Assembly: GCF_947487805.1 (NCBI RefSeq)
Contig: NZ_CANKXW010000002.1
Span: 372,001 to 436,000 of the forward strand
Direction: 5' to 3'
DNA from: an uncultured Tateyamaria sp.
Lineage (GTDB): Bacteria > Pseudomonadota > Alphaproteobacteria > Rhodobacterales > Rhodobacteraceae
DNA length: 64,000 bases
The notes below the pieces were generated by a model. It was not told the DNA's origin. It saw only the letters and a program-made list of their open reading frames with translations, and did not search any database. Shown in pieces: positions 37,934 through 47,985 of this stretch. Both the position numbers and the translations under genes were made by a program. How positions within the stretch are numbered: the stretch's first letter is position 1; each line of letters starts with the position of its first letter.

Positions 37934-38887
37934 ATGGCCGATCCGCTGATCGTCCCCGTGCCGCAGCCGGTCGAAACCAGACCGGACCACCTGCGTTGGG
38001 GCATCGTGTCGACGGTCAAGGCGCCCCTGCGCAAGGTGGCCGAGTTCATCGCCCATCACCTCGATCTGGGCGCGCACCGCATCCATATCCATCTGGACGT
38101 GCCGGACTTGGCCCTCGCCGAACGGCTGGCACATCCCAAGGTCCGGTTCACCCAATGCGACGACGCCTATTGGCAGGGCAAACCCAACCGCGCCCGCGAA
38201 ACGCACCAGATGCGGCAGGCGTTCAACGCCACGCGGGTCTACCGGATCATTGCGCTCGACTGGCTGGCTCATATCGACGTGGACGAGCTGCTGTTGCCGC
38301 CCGCCCCCATGACCGACCTGCTGGCCGCCGTCGATCCGCAGGCCAGCCACGTCTCGGTGGACCCGTGCGAGATGCTGGACGACTGGGGCGCAACGCGGCA
38401 TTTCAAGCGCCCCGTCGGCGGGGCCACGAAACGCCGCGTCTATCCCACATTCGGCGAACACGTTCCGGGCGGGTTCATCAGCACGCTCAGCCCCAAGGTG
38501 ATCGCGCGTCGCGGGCTGGAAGACATCCGGTTCGGCATCCATGCCCTGCGCCTGCGCGGCAAGATCGTGCGCGGCGGCACGACCATACCCCGCCTCGACC
38601 TGGGCCACGCCCACGCGCCGGATTTCGAGACATTTCAGCGGCATCTGGCCTATCGCCTCACCAAGGGCAGCTACCATGACCGCAAGGGGCACCTGAACCC
38701 GCTGGGCCACCTGATCCGCGCGCTGATGGATGATCCGGACGCGGACGCGCTGCGCCGGTTTCATGCGGAAATGTGCGGGGCCACGCCGGAACGGCTTGAC
38801 CTGATGGCCGCCCATGGCATGCTGGTGTCGGCCCGCCTCGACCTTGATGCCAAGGTCGCGCGGTTCTTTGGCAAGCTGGAGCATTGA
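37934..38887 (+). CDS. Family-2 glycosyltransferase (Glyco_tranf_2_4 type)
   Basis: 317 residues. Shared family traits are FIAHHLDLGAHRIHIHLD near residue 38, HIDVDELLLP near residue 114, and VYPTFGEHVPGGFIS. It belongs to a second subfamily with the next gene, distinct from the pair at 1-3963. It starts five bases after prfC and ends three bases before the next start, so co-transcription is likely. Confidence 0.82.
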   Translation: MADPLIVPVPQPVETRPDHLRWGIVSTVKAPLRKVAEFIAHHLDLGAHRIHIHLDVPDLALAERLAHPKVRFTQCDDAYWQGKPNRARETHQMRQAFNATRVYRIIALDWLAHIDVDELLLPPAPMTDLLAAVDPQASHVSVDPCEMLDDWGATRHFKRPVGGATKRRVYPTFGEHVPGGFISTLSPKVIARRGLEDIRFGIHALRLRGKIVRGGTTIPRLDLGHAHAPDFETFQRHLAYRLTKGSYHDRKGHLNPLGHLIRALMDDPDADALRRFHAEMCGATPERLDLMAAHGMLVSARLDLDAKVARFFGKLEH

Positions 38888-38890
38888 ACC

Positions 38891-39826
38891 GTGACAACAT
38901 GGGGCCTGACCGCCACGATCCTGGCACCCACACCCGACATCCTGCGCTTTGCCGCCTATCACCTCGATCAGGGCGCGCACCGGCTCTACCTCTATCTCGA
39001 TGCGGACACGCCGGATGCCTATGCCGCGCTCAAGGCCCATCCCAAGGTGCGGGTGCAAACCTGTGACGCGGCGCACTGGAAGCGTCTGATGGGCCGCCGC
39101 CCGGACAAGCATCAGGCCCGCCAGACCCTGAACGCCACCCACGCCTATGCCCGCAAGTCCGAAGTTGACTGGCTGATCCACATGGATGTGGACGAATTCC
39201 TGGTGCCAGAGGACAACGTGGCCGCGGCCCTGTCCTCTGTCCCCGCCACCACAACTTCCGCCCGCGTCCGACCCATGGAACAGCTGGGCGGCGCGTCAGA
39301 TGCCTTCAAGGCGTTCATCCCCTCGGACGGCAGCAGACAGGCCAGGGTCGCGGCGCTCTATCCAACCTTTGGCAAACACCTCAAAGGCGGGTTCGTCAGC
39401 CATGTGGCGGGCAAGCTGTTCGTGCGCACCGGCCTTGATGACATCACAGTCAAGATCCACAACGCCTTTCAGGGGGATCAGATGCTGGCGGGTGCGGCGG
39501 AACCGGGCGACCTGTCGCTCGCCCATTGTCACGCCAAAACTTGGGACGCGTGGCGCGCGGCCTATGGCTACAGGCTCGACAAGGGGTCCTACCGCTCCGA
39601 GCTTAAACCCGCGACCGGACCGGACAAGGGCGGCATGACCCTGCACGACCTCTTTCAGTGGCTTGAGGCAGAACAGGGCGAGGCCGGCTTGCGTGCCTTC
39701 TATGACGAAGTGATCGGCGACAGCCCGGACATGCGCGCCCGCCTGTCCGCGCAGGGCCTCTTGCGCCGGGTCGATCTGGACCTTGATGCGCCTTTGAGGC
39801 GACACTTCCCCGACGCAGCGGTTTGA
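38891..39826 (+). CDS. Family-2 glycosyltransferase (Glyco_tranf_2_4 type)
   Basis: 311 residues from GTG 38891, three bases after the previous stop. It matches its neighbour at AAYHLDQGAHRLYLYLD, HMDVDEFLVP and LYPTFGKHLKGGFVS, so the two are a tandem duplication that has diverged. Acceptor unknown. Confidence 0.82.
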   Translation: MTTWGLTATILAPTPDILRFAAYHLDQGAHRLYLYLDADTPDAYAALKAHPKVRVQTCDAAHWKRLMGRRPDKHQARQTLNATHAYARKSEVDWLIHMDVDEFLVPEDNVAAALSSVPATTTSARVRPMEQLGGASDAFKAFIPSDGSRQARVAALYPTFGKHLKGGFVSHVAGKLFVRTGLDDITVKIHNAFQGDQMLAGAAEPGDLSLAHCHAKTWDAWRAAYGYRLDKGSYRSELKPATGPDKGGMTLHDLFQWLEAEQGEAGLRAFYDEVIGDSPDMRARLSAQGLLRRVDLDLDAPLRRHFPDAAV

Positions 39827-39950
39827 CGCCAACCGGCACCTTTGCTATGGACGCGCAGCATGTCGGGGCCACGCGCCTCCACTTGGGCCGTGCGGGCCGA
39901 CATCACCAGATGCCGCGGGCCAAGTCAGTGTCCGCAACTTACGGACATAC

Positions 39951-41390
39951 ATGACAAAATTTTCTGATCTGAACCTGAATTCCAAGGTCCTCAAAGCCAT
40001 CGAAGAAGCGGGTTACGAGAGCCCGACACCCATTCAGGCGGGCGCGATTCCCCCGGCCCTCGAAGGGCGGGACGTTCTGGGCATTGCCCAGACCGGCACC
40101 GGCAAGACGGCGAGCTTTACCCTGCCCCTTATCACCCAACTGGCCCGAGGCCGCGCACGCGCCCGTATGCCGCGCAGTCTGGTCTTGTGCCCGACACGCG
40201 AACTGGCCGCACAGGTGGCGGAAAACTTTGACACCTATGCAAAGTACGTCAAGCTGAGCAAAGCGCTGCTGATCGGCGGTGTCTCGTTCAAGGAACAAGA
40301 CATCCTGATCGACAAGGGCGTTGACGTCCTGATCGCGACACCGGGCCGTTTGCTGGACCATTTCGAACGCGGCAAGCTGATCCTGAACGACGTCAAGGTC
40401 ATGGTCGTGGACGAAGCGGACCGGATGCTGGACATGGGGTTCATCCCCGACATCGAGCGCATCTTTGGCCTGACGCCATTCACCCGCCAGACGCTGTTCT
40501 TCTCCGCCACGATGGCGCCCGAGATCGAGCGGATCACGAACACTTTCCTGTCCAACCCCGAACGCGTCGAAGTGGCCCGGCAGGCCACCGCATCCGAGAC
40601 GATCGAACAGGGGGTCGTGATGTTCAAAGGCTCACGCAAGGACCGCGAGGCGTCGGAAAAGCGCAAGGTGCTGCGGATGCTGATCGATGCCGAGGGCGAG
40701 AAATGCACCAACGCCATCATCTTCTGCAACCGCAAGACGGATGTGGATATTGTCGCCAAGTCCTTGAAAAAGTACAAATATGACGCAGCCCCGATCCATG
40801 GCGATCTGGACCAGTCGCAGCGCACGCGCACCCTCGACGGGTTCCGCAACGGTGAATTGCGCTTTCTCGTCGCCTCTGACGTGGCCGCGCGCGGGCTTGA
40901 TGTACCGTCGGTCAGCCACGTGTTCAACTTTGACGTCCCCGGCCATGCCGAGGACTATGTGCACCGGATCGGACGCACGGGCCGAGCGGGCCGTGATGGC
41001 AAGGCGATGATGATCTGCGTGCCGCGCGACGAAAAGAACTTCGACGCCATTGAAAAGCTGATCCAGAAAGAGATCCCGCGCATCGCCAACCCGCTGGCCA
41101 AACCGGCGAAGGCGACCGAGACGGAAGAGGCCCCCAAGCCCAAGACGTCGCGCGCCAGCTCCAAGACGGCCGAGGCCGCGCAAGCGCCCGCGGAAACCCC
41201 GGTAGAGGATGCACCGGCAAAGGCGCCTGCCAGCAAGTCGACCTCCACAAAGTCGTCGTCCAGCCGGTCCTCCTCCAGCCGCAGCCGCAGCTCCAGCAGT
41301 CGCGATGACCGTGGCAACAAGGTCGTGGGCCTCGGCGATCACACGCCCAGCTTTATCGAGCTCAGCTTTGAGCAGCGCCGCGCGAGCTGA
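39951..41390 (+). CDS. rhlE: DEAD-box RNA helicase, RhlE type
   Basis: 479 residues. The motifs are Q-motif FSDLNLNSKVLKAIEEAGY, AQTGTGKT (I), PTRELAAQ (Ia), VDEADRMLD (II), SAT (III), and HRIGRTGRAGR (VI). The C-terminal ~110 residues are low-complexity, Lys/Ala-rich then Ser/Arg-rich, a typical flexible RNA-binding tail. It ends just before a strong terminator. Confidence 0.93.
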   Translation: MTKFSDLNLNSKVLKAIEEAGYESPTPIQAGAIPPALEGRDVLGIAQTGTGKTASFTLPLITQLARGRARARMPRSLVLCPTRELAAQVAENFDTYAKYVKLSKALLIGGVSFKEQDILIDKGVDVLIATPGRLLDHFERGKLILNDVKVMVVDEADRMLDMGFIPDIERIFGLTPFTRQTLFFSATMAPEIERITNTFLSNPERVEVARQATASETIEQGVVMFKGSRKDREASEKRKVLRMLIDAEGEKCTNAIIFCNRKTDVDIVAKSLKKYKYDAAPIHGDLDQSQRTRTLDGFRNGELRFLVASDVAARGLDVPSVSHVFNFDVPGHAEDYVHRIGRTGRAGRDGKAMMICVPRDEKNFDAIEKLIQKEIPRIANPLAKPAKATETEEAPKPKTSRASSKTAEAAQAPAETPVEDAPAKAPASKSTSTKSSSSRSSSSRSRSSSSRDDRGNKVVGLGDHTPSFIELSFEQRRAS

Positions 41391-41411
41391 CGTACCACCC
41401 ATATGAACGAC

Positions 41412-41442
41412 AAAAAGGCGGGCCATCACGGCCCGCCTTTTT
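41412..41442. terminator. Bidirectional rho-independent terminator
   Basis: A 13-bp perfect stem, AAAAAGGCGGGCC and GGCCCGCCTTTTT, with an ATCAC loop. A T-run follows in both directions. It lies between the convergent rhlE and rnj genes and can serve both. Confidence 0.9.
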
Positions 41443-41464
41443 TCATCTCCGCCCTTGCGCAGGC

Positions 41465-43135
41465 TCAGTGCATGCGACTGATCACGACCGTCACTTCGGG
41501 TTTCTTGCCGATCTCGTCCTGACCTGTCTTGCGCACGATCCGGCGCAGCGCTTCGGTCAACGGATCGTCGTCGCGCAGCGTCTTGGCATCGGCCCGGCCC
41601 AGGAACTGGCTCAGGTCATGTTCCATCACCTCAACGAGCGCTGCCTTGGACCGGCCCGTTTCCGGCAGGCCCATTGTCTCGCACCACGGCTCGCCCAGCG
41701 GCTCGTCTTCCTCGTCGAGGATCAGCGTCACCAGCACATGCCCGTTCAGGGCCATGCGAATCCGGTCCCGCACCACACCATCCAGCGCGCCGATCTGCAC
41801 CGACCCGTCCAGATAGGTGCGCCCGGTCTCGATATACTCGGCCACGCGCGGCGCATTGCCGCTGAGGTCGATCATCATGCCATTGACGGCCAGAACGCCG
41901 CGACGCCCCTTGCCCTCGGCCAGCTTGACGTGTTCACGCAGATGGCGGTGTTCGCCGTGCATCGGCACCACGATCTGCGGGTTCACGATGTCCTGCAACC
42001 GCGCCAGATCCGGCCCGTTCGCATGGCCTGAAACGTGATAGAGGCCGGACGAATCGTCTACCACATCCACGCCCTTTTCCGACAGCTGGTTCATGATACG
42101 GATCACGCCGCGTTCATTGCCGGGGATGGTCTTGGACGAGAACAGGAACAGATCGCCCTCTTTCAACTCCAACCCCATATACTTGCCATTGGCCAGCTGC
42201 GCCGACGCCGCGCGCCGCTCGCCCTGCGATCCCGTCACCAGCAGCATCAGGTTCTCACGCGGGATATTGCGCGCATCCTCTGGGCTGACCACGGTGGGGA
42301 AGTCTTTGAGCACGCCCGTCTCGATCGACGCCTCGATCATGCGCCGCATCGCACGGCCCAACAGGACGATCGACCGCCCCGCCCGCGCGCCCGCCTCGGC
42401 CAGCGTTTTGACACGCGCCACGTTGGACGCAAAGGTCGTGGCAACCACGATGCCATCCGTATGACCGCGCACCAGCTTTTCGATCTCGGGGCCAACCGTT
42501 TCTTCGGACCGGCCGGGATTGGGCGAAAAGATGTTGGTGCTGTCGCAGACAAAGGCTTTGACCCCGTCCTTGCTCACCTCGGCCCAGAGGTCCGGATCAA
42601 ACGGCTCGCCCACCACCGGTGTCTCGTCCAGCTTGAAATCGCCTGAATGGATCACGCGGCCGTCGGGGCTGTCGATGATCAGCGCCGCACTTTCCGGGAT
42701 GGAATGCGACATCGGCAGGAAACCCACCTGAAACGGCCCCGCCTGCACCTGATCGGGCCAGCCCGAAACGATCTGCACCGCCTCTTCGTCGTGGCCATGT
42801 TCGCCCATCTTGCGACGCGCGATATTGCCGGTAAAGGGGCGCGCATAGATCGGCGCGCGCAGCTGTTCATAGGTGTGGGCGACGGCGCCTACATGGTCTT
42901 CGTGGGCGTGGGTGATGAAAATCCCCTCGATCCGGTCGCGGCGTTCCGCCAGCCAGGCGATGTCCGGCAGGATCAAGTCCACACCGGGGCTGCCATCCAT
43001 ATCGGGAAAGGTCACGCCAAGGTCGACCACGATCAGGCGTTCCTGATCGGGTTTGCCATAGCCATAGACATAGGCGTTCATGCCAATTTCACCCGCCCCC
43101 CCAAGGGGCAGGTAGATCAAACGTTCACTGCTCAT
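41465..43135 (-). CDS. rnj: Ribonuclease J
   Basis: 556 residues of a metallo-beta-lactamase/beta-CASP RNase with endo- and 5'-exonuclease activity. The zinc motif is THAHEDHVGA near residue 75, then SHSIPESAAL and the C-terminal GHANGPDLARL and MHGEHRH. It is the last gene of the nuoN-birA-coaX-rnj run and ends at the terminator. Confidence 0.95.
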   Translation of the reverse strand: MSSERLIYLPLGGAGEIGMNAYVYGYGKPDQERLIVVDLGVTFPDMDGSPGVDLILPDIAWLAERRDRIEGIFITHAHEDHVGAVAHTYEQLRAPIYARPFTGNIARRKMGEHGHDEEAVQIVSGWPDQVQAGPFQVGFLPMSHSIPESAALIIDSPDGRVIHSGDFKLDETPVVGEPFDPDLWAEVSKDGVKAFVCDSTNIFSPNPGRSEETVGPEIEKLVRGHTDGIVVATTFASNVARVKTLAEAGARAGRSIVLLGRAMRRMIEASIETGVLKDFPTVVSPEDARNIPRENLMLLVTGSQGERRAASAQLANGKYMGLELKEGDLFLFSSKTIPGNERGVIRIMNQLSEKGVDVVDDSSGLYHVSGHANGPDLARLQDIVNPQIVVPMHGEHRHLREHVKLAEGKGRRGVLAVNGMMIDLSGNAPRVAEYIETGRTYLDGSVQIGALDGVVRDRIRMALNGHVLVTLILDEEDEPLGEPWCETMGLPETGRSKAALVEVMEHDLSQFLGRADAKTLRDDDPLTEALRRIVRKTGQDEIGKKPEVTVVISRMH

Positions 43136-43139
43136 GAGT

Positions 43140-43913
43140 TCAGTTATTTTCCTTGTTGTAGCGATGGATGACCGTCAGGCCATGCATCGTCAAATCGTCC
43201 TGGAATGCGTCAAAGAGGGTCTCGGTCTGTTGAAACAGCGGGGCCAGGCCCCCGGTCGAGATCACGCGCATGTCACGGGCGCGCTCCGCTTTAATTCGGG
43301 CACATATCTCACGCACCAGTCCGACGTAACCCCAAAAGACGCCGGATTGCATGCAGGCCACGGTATTGGTGCCGATCACGGCCTGCGGCTTGGTGATATC
43401 GACATGCGGCAGGGCGGCGGCGGCATTGTGCAGCGCCTCAAGGCTGAGGTTCACGCCGGGTGCGATCACACCGCCGATATAGGCCCCGTCGCTGTCCACC
43501 ACGTCAAAGGTCGTGGCCGTGCCGAAATCCACCATGATCAGGTCACCGCCATAAAGGTCATAGCCCGCCACGGTGTTGACCAGACGGTCCGGCCCCACTT
43601 GGGTGCCTTCGTCCACCCGCACGCCCACAGGCAGCAGGCAGTCGGGCTTGCCCACCACGATGGGCCGCGTGTTGAAATAGCGATCCGCCAGAACCCGCAG
43701 GTTGAACACGACGCGCGGCACGGTGGACGAGATGATCATATCGGTGATCTCGACGTCGATGTTCTGGAACTTCATCAACGTGGACAGCCAGACATAGTAC
43801 TGGTCCGCCGTGCGCTGCCACTCGGTCGAGGTGCGCCAGGTGCCGATGAACGCCTCTCCATCCCAGATGGAAAACACGGTGTTGGTGTTGCCGCAGTCAA
43901 TCGCCAAGAGCAT
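43140..43913 (-). CDS. coaX: Type III pantothenate kinase
   Basis: 257 residues. It phosphorylates pantothenate, the first step of coenzyme A synthesis. ASKHA-fold motifs are LLAIDCGNTNTVFS at the start, PDRLVNTVAGYDLY and VDFGTATTFDVVD. It begins 16 bases after birA and ends four bases before rnj. Confidence 0.95.
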   Translation of the reverse strand: MLLAIDCGNTNTVFSIWDGEAFIGTWRTSTEWQRTADQYYVWLSTLMKFQNIDVEITDMIISSTVPRVVFNLRVLADRYFNTRPIVVGKPDCLLPVGVRVDEGTQVGPDRLVNTVAGYDLYGGDLIMVDFGTATTFDVVDSDGAYIGGVIAPGVNLSLEALHNAAAALPHVDITKPQAVIGTNTVACMQSGVFWGYVGLVREICARIKAERARDMRVISTGGLAPLFQQTETLFDAFQDDLTMHGLTVIHRYNKENN

Positions 43914-43929
43914 CGCGCGCTCTCCTCTG

Positions 43930-44679
43930 TCAGAAATAGACGTCGCCCGCCGGGATGGTGACCCGGCCCTTGGCGGTCTCTAGAACAAGTTGCCCGTCGC
44001 CGTCCACATCCGCGAACGTGCCCTGAAAGGTGTCGCGGGTGGTGCGGGCGGTGATAGCCTCGCCCAGACGCGCGGCACGGGCCAGCCACGCGGTGCGGAT
44101 CGGGGCAAAGCCAAAGGTGCGGAATTGGTCCTCGTGCCGGGCATAGGCCTGCGCCAGCAGGTCCAGGAATGCCTCCGGGCCAACCCGCGTGCCAAGTTCC
44201 ACGGCCAGTGCCACGGGGGCCAGCGCACCGGGTTCAACCGCATCCGCGCCGGGGGCTGCGGCAAGGTTCACACCGACACCGATGGCCAGATGCGTAATCT
44301 GTGCGCCACTGCCGATGGTTTCCAGCAGGATGCCCGCCATCTTGCCGCGGCGCAGCAGCACGTCATTGGGCCATTTCAGCGCAAATGCGTCCGCGCGCCC
44401 CGTCGCCGCCACGCAGGCATCGAATAGCGCCAGTGACATCACAAAGGACCGCAAGGCCGCCTGCCCCGGTGCCTCGCTCAGAGGCAGAACCAGCGTGGCC
44501 GCGAAATTGCCCGACGGCATCGCCCAGGCCCGCCCGCGCCGTCCGCGGGCTGCTGTCTGTTCATGGGCGAGGATCCAGGTGGGCGCACCGAGGTCGGGGG
44601 CAATGCGCGCGGCCTCCGAAAGGGTCGAATCGACCCGCGCCAGCACGTGCCGCCCATAGCCTTCGGGCCACCCGGTCAC
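43930..44679 (-). CDS. birA: Biotin--[acetyl-CoA-carboxylase] ligase
   Basis: 249 residues from GTG 44679. It attaches biotin to the carrier protein. Motifs are GRRGRAWAMPSGNFAATL (adenylate loop) and KWPNDVLLRRGKMAGIL. No N-terminal helix-turn-helix is present, so it is the monofunctional type. It starts 23 bases after nuoN. Confidence 0.94.
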   Translation of the reverse strand: MTGWPEGYGRHVLARVDSTLSEAARIAPDLGAPTWILAHEQTAARGRRGRAWAMPSGNFAATLVLPLSEAPGQAALRSFVMSLALFDACVAATGRADAFALKWPNDVLLRRGKMAGILLETIGSGAQITHLAIGVGVNLAAAPGADAVEPGALAPVALAVELGTRVGPEAFLDLLAQAYARHEDQFRTFGFAPIRTAWLARAARLGEAITARTTRDTFQGTFADVDGDGQLVLETAKGRVTIPAGDVYF

Positions 44680-44702
44680 GACAACGGATCCGTCACGCGG
44701 CC

Positions 44703-46139
44703 CTAGTTGACCAGCGCTGCCGCCGCTGCGGCTGCGGCCCCTTCGACACCCAGCATATTGATGATGCCCACCACCATGATCAGCGCCGAGGCCATCAGCA
44801 TGACATAAAGAACCGGGGATCGGCCGCCGTTCAGGCGTTCCTCATCCGCGTCGCCGAAATACATGAAAAAGACGATGCGCAGGTAGTAATAGGCCCCGAT
44901 CACCGACGCGATCACGCCCGCCACGGCCAGCCACGCCAGACCACCCTCATAGGCGGCGCGCAAAACATAAAGCTTGCCGAAGAAGCCCAGCATCGGCGGC
45001 ACACCCGCCAGGCTGAACAGCAGCACCAGCATCGCCAACGCCTTGCCCGGCTCGCGCTTGGCATACATGTTCAGCGACGCGATATCGACAACCGGCTGGC
45101 CGTCTTTCTCCATCATCAGGATAAAGGCAAAGGTGCCGATGTTCATGGTCACGTAGATCGCCATATAGACCAGCATCGCCTGAACGCCCAGCACGGTGCC
45201 GGCGGCCAGCCCCATCAGGGCATAGCCCATGTGGGCGATCGACGAGAACGCCATCAGACGTTTGATATTAGTCTGCCCGATCGCGGCAAAGGCGCCAAGG
45301 AACATCGACAGCACCGACAGCATCGCCATGATCTGCTGCCAATCGGCCACCGCACCGCCAAAGGCGTCATGCATCACCCGCGCAAACAGCGCCATGGCCG
45401 CAATCTTGGGGGCCGTTGCAAAGAACGCGGTTACCGGGGTGGGTGAACCTTCGTAGACGTCGGGCGTCCACATGTGGAACGGCACCGCCGACACCTTGAA
45501 CGCAAAACCCGCCATCAGGAACACGAGGCCAAAGAGCAGACCCAGCGACACGCCCTCTTCGGCGACCTGCACGATGCCGGAAAACAGCGTGGTCCCGGCA
45601 TAGCCATAGACCAGCGACGCCCCATAAAGCAGCAGGCCGGACGACAAAGCGCCCAGCACGAAATACTTCAGGCCCGCCTCGGTCGACTTCACCGACTCCC
45701 GGCGCAGCGACGCCACCACGTAAAGCGCCAGCGATTGCAGCTCGAGCCCCATATACAGCGCCATCAGATCGCCTGCCGACACCATCATCATCATGCCGAC
45801 CACCGCCAGCACTACCAGCATCGGGTACTCAAAACGCAACAGCCCACGGCTTGTCATGTACCCTTCGCTCATCAACAGCACCGCCGCCGCCGACAGCAGT
45901 ATCGTCACCTTGGCAAAGCGTGCAAATGCGTCCTCGATGAACATGCCGTTAAAGGCGACATTCGTGCCCTCTCCGGTGAACCCGATCCACGCGCCCACGG
46001 CGATGAACACCGCCGCCGTCGCCCACAGCAGGGCCGAAGCCATGCCGTCCTTGGTGGTATAGACCGCAACCACAAGACCCAGCATGGCAAACACAGCCAG
46101 CAGGATTTCGGGCAGGATGATGGTCAGATCAGCAGACAT
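44703..46139 (-). CDS. nuoN: NADH-quinone oxidoreductase subunit N
   Basis: 478 residues from ATG 46139, which has GAGGA upstream; a start 15 bases earlier is possible. An antiporter-like proton-pumping subunit with about 14 helices, including the [15 protein letters not shown] and [19 protein letters not shown] signatures. Last nuo gene, followed by birA. Confidence 0.97.
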   Translation of the reverse strand: MSADLTIILPEILLAVFAMLGLVVAVYTTKDGMASALLWATAAVFIAVGAWIGFTGEGTNVAFNGMFIEDAFARFAKVTILLSAAAVLLMSEGYMTSRGLLRFEYPMLVVLAVVGMMMMVSAGDLMALYMGLELQSLALYVVASLRRESVKSTEAGLKYFVLGALSSGLLLYGASLVYGYAGTTLFSGIVQVAEEGVSLGLLFGLVFLMAGFAFKVSAVPFHMWTPDVYEGSPTPVTAFFATAPKIAAMALFARVMHDAFGGAVADWQQIMAMLSVLSMFLGAFAAIGQTNIKRLMAFSSIAHMGYALMGLAAGTVLGVQAMLVYMAIYVTMNIGTFAFILMMEKDGQPVVDIASLNMYAKREPGKALAMLVLLFSLAGVPPMLGFFGKLYVLRAAYEGGLAWLAVAGVIASVIGAYYYLRIVFFMYFGDADEERLNGGRSPVLYVMLMASALIMVVGIINMLGVEGAAAAAAAALVN

Positions 46140-46186
46140 GAGTACAGTCCTCAAGAAACAGAGTGGTCGGACATTGATGCATGTCC

Positions 46187-47728
46187 TTAGTTCCCGGCGA
46201 ACTGGGTTGCGGCCTCTGCCGCGGCCAGCGCCGTGTCGTATTGGGTCACAAGGGCGGCCACTGAGGGCCCAATGATGTCAAGGATCAGCGCGGGATAGAC
46301 ACCCAGCAGGATCGTCATCACCACCAGCGGCGCAAAGATCGCGCGCTCGCGGCGGCTCATGTCCGTGATGGATTTCAGGCTTTCCTTGATAAGATCACCC
46401 ATCACCACCCGACGATAGAGCCACAGCGCATAGGCGGCAGAGAAGATCACACCGGACGTCGCCACCAGCGCCACCCAGGTGTTGACCTGGAACACCGCCA
46501 TCAGCGTCAGGAATTCACCCACGAACCCGGAGGTGCCCGGCAGGCCGACATTGGCCATGGTGAACAGCATGAACACCAGCGCATAGGCCGGCATCCGGTT
46601 CACCAGACCGCCATAGGCGTCGATATCGCGCGTGTGCATCCGGTCATAGATCACGCCGACACACAGGAACAGCGCGCCCGAGATAAAGCCGTGTGACAGC
46701 ATCTGGAAAATCGCGCCGTCAATACCCTGCTGGTTCGCTGCAAAGATACCCATCGTCACGAACCCCATGTGCGCGACGGACGAATAGGCGATCAGCTTCT
46801 TCATGTCTTCCTGCACCAGGGCGACCAGCGACGTATAGACAATCGCAATTGCCGACATCCACAGAACCAACGGCGCCATCACGTCCGACCCGACCGGGAA
46901 CATGCCGATGGAGAACCGGATGAATCCATAGCCACCCAGCTTCAGCAGGATCGCGGCCAGAACGACGGACCCCGCCGTGGGCGCCTGCACGTGCGCATCC
47001 GGCAGCCAGGTATGCACCGGCCACATCGGCATCTTGACGGCAAAGCTGGCAAAGAAGGCAAGGAACAGCAGCGTCTGCATGCCGCCCACCAGTTGAATGC
47101 CCAGCAGGCTGAACGCCTCGGTGCCGAATTGGTGGTTCAGCAGCGCCTCGATATCCGTGGTGCCCGCATCGGCATACATGCCTACCATCGCCACCAGCAT
47201 CAGGACCGACCCGAGGAAGGTATAGAGGAAGAACTTGAACGACGCATAGATGCGGTTCGCCCCGCCCCAGATGCCGATGATCAGGAACATCGGGATCAGA
47301 CCGGCCTCAAAGAACAGGTAAAACAGCACCAGATCCAGCGCCATGAACACGCCCAGCATGAGCGTCTCCAACAGGAGGAAGGCGATCATGTATTCCTTGA
47401 CCCTGTCCGTGACCGACCAGGATGCGGCAATGACCAGCGGCATGATGAATGTCGTCAGCATCACGAACAGGACGCTGATGCCGTCGACCCCCATCTTGTA
47501 GGTCAGGCCCATGATCCATGTGCCTTCTTCCACGAACTGGAACCCGGTGTCGTTGGGATCGAATTCGAACAGGATGAAAAGCGACGCGATGAACGTGATG
47601 CCCGTCGTGGCCAGCGCCACCCACTTGGCATTGCGCTGCGCGGCCTCGTCTTCGCCCCGCAGGAACACGGCAAGGATCAGCGCCGCAAGGGCGGGCATGA
47701 AGGTGACGATGGAAAGAAGGTTGTCCAT
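46187..47728 (-). CDS. nuoM: NADH-quinone oxidoreductase subunit M
   Basis: 513 residues from ATG 47728, which overlaps the stop of the small upstream ORF (TAATG); the frame extends to 47893 but without a signal. Antiporter-like subunit with [18 protein letters not shown] and [18 protein letters not shown]. Proton-pumping membrane arm of complex I. Confidence 0.97.
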   Translation of the reverse strand: MDNLLSIVTFMPALAALILAVFLRGEDEAAQRNAKWVALATTGITFIASLFILFEFDPNDTGFQFVEEGTWIMGLTYKMGVDGISVLFVMLTTFIMPLVIAASWSVTDRVKEYMIAFLLLETLMLGVFMALDLVLFYLFFEAGLIPMFLIIGIWGGANRIYASFKFFLYTFLGSVLMLVAMVGMYADAGTTDIEALLNHQFGTEAFSLLGIQLVGGMQTLLFLAFFASFAVKMPMWPVHTWLPDAHVQAPTAGSVVLAAILLKLGGYGFIRFSIGMFPVGSDVMAPLVLWMSAIAIVYTSLVALVQEDMKKLIAYSSVAHMGFVTMGIFAANQQGIDGAIFQMLSHGFISGALFLCVGVIYDRMHTRDIDAYGGLVNRMPAYALVFMLFTMANVGLPGTSGFVGEFLTLMAVFQVNTWVALVATSGVIFSAAYALWLYRRVVMGDLIKESLKSITDMSRRERAIFAPLVVMTILLGVYPALILDIIGPSVAALVTQYDTALAAAEAATQFAGN

Positions 47729-47985
47729 TAGAACAATCCCCCGAAAATGTTGGAGAAGAACGCGATGATCAGCACCATTGGCAACACCACGATGAGAATG
47801 GCAGCAAAGAGCGACAGGTAGGTCAGCGTGCCGACAAAAAGCCCGGCCCCCGCGATGACAAGCGCCGACCGCGCCAGCCCCCGCTGCCACCACTGCGGCG
47901 CGCTCAGGAAGAACGCGGCGACGGCCATCAACACGATGCAGCCTGTGACCATCGCCCAGAATTCAAACGGAAGGGCCTGCAACAT
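47728..47985 (-). CDS. Small membrane protein between nuoL and nuoM
   Basis: 85 residues from ATG 47985, which overlaps the nuoL stop (TAATG); its own stop overlaps the nuoM start in the same way. About three hydrophobic helices: [40 protein letters not shown] and [17 protein letters not shown]. Not a standard Nuo subunit. The double coupling implies production in step with complex I. Confidence 0.75.
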   Translation of the reverse strand: MLQALPFEFWAMVTGCIVLMAVAAFFLSAPQWWQRGLARSALVIAGAGLFVGTLTYLSLFAAILIVVLPMVLIIAFFSNIFGGLF

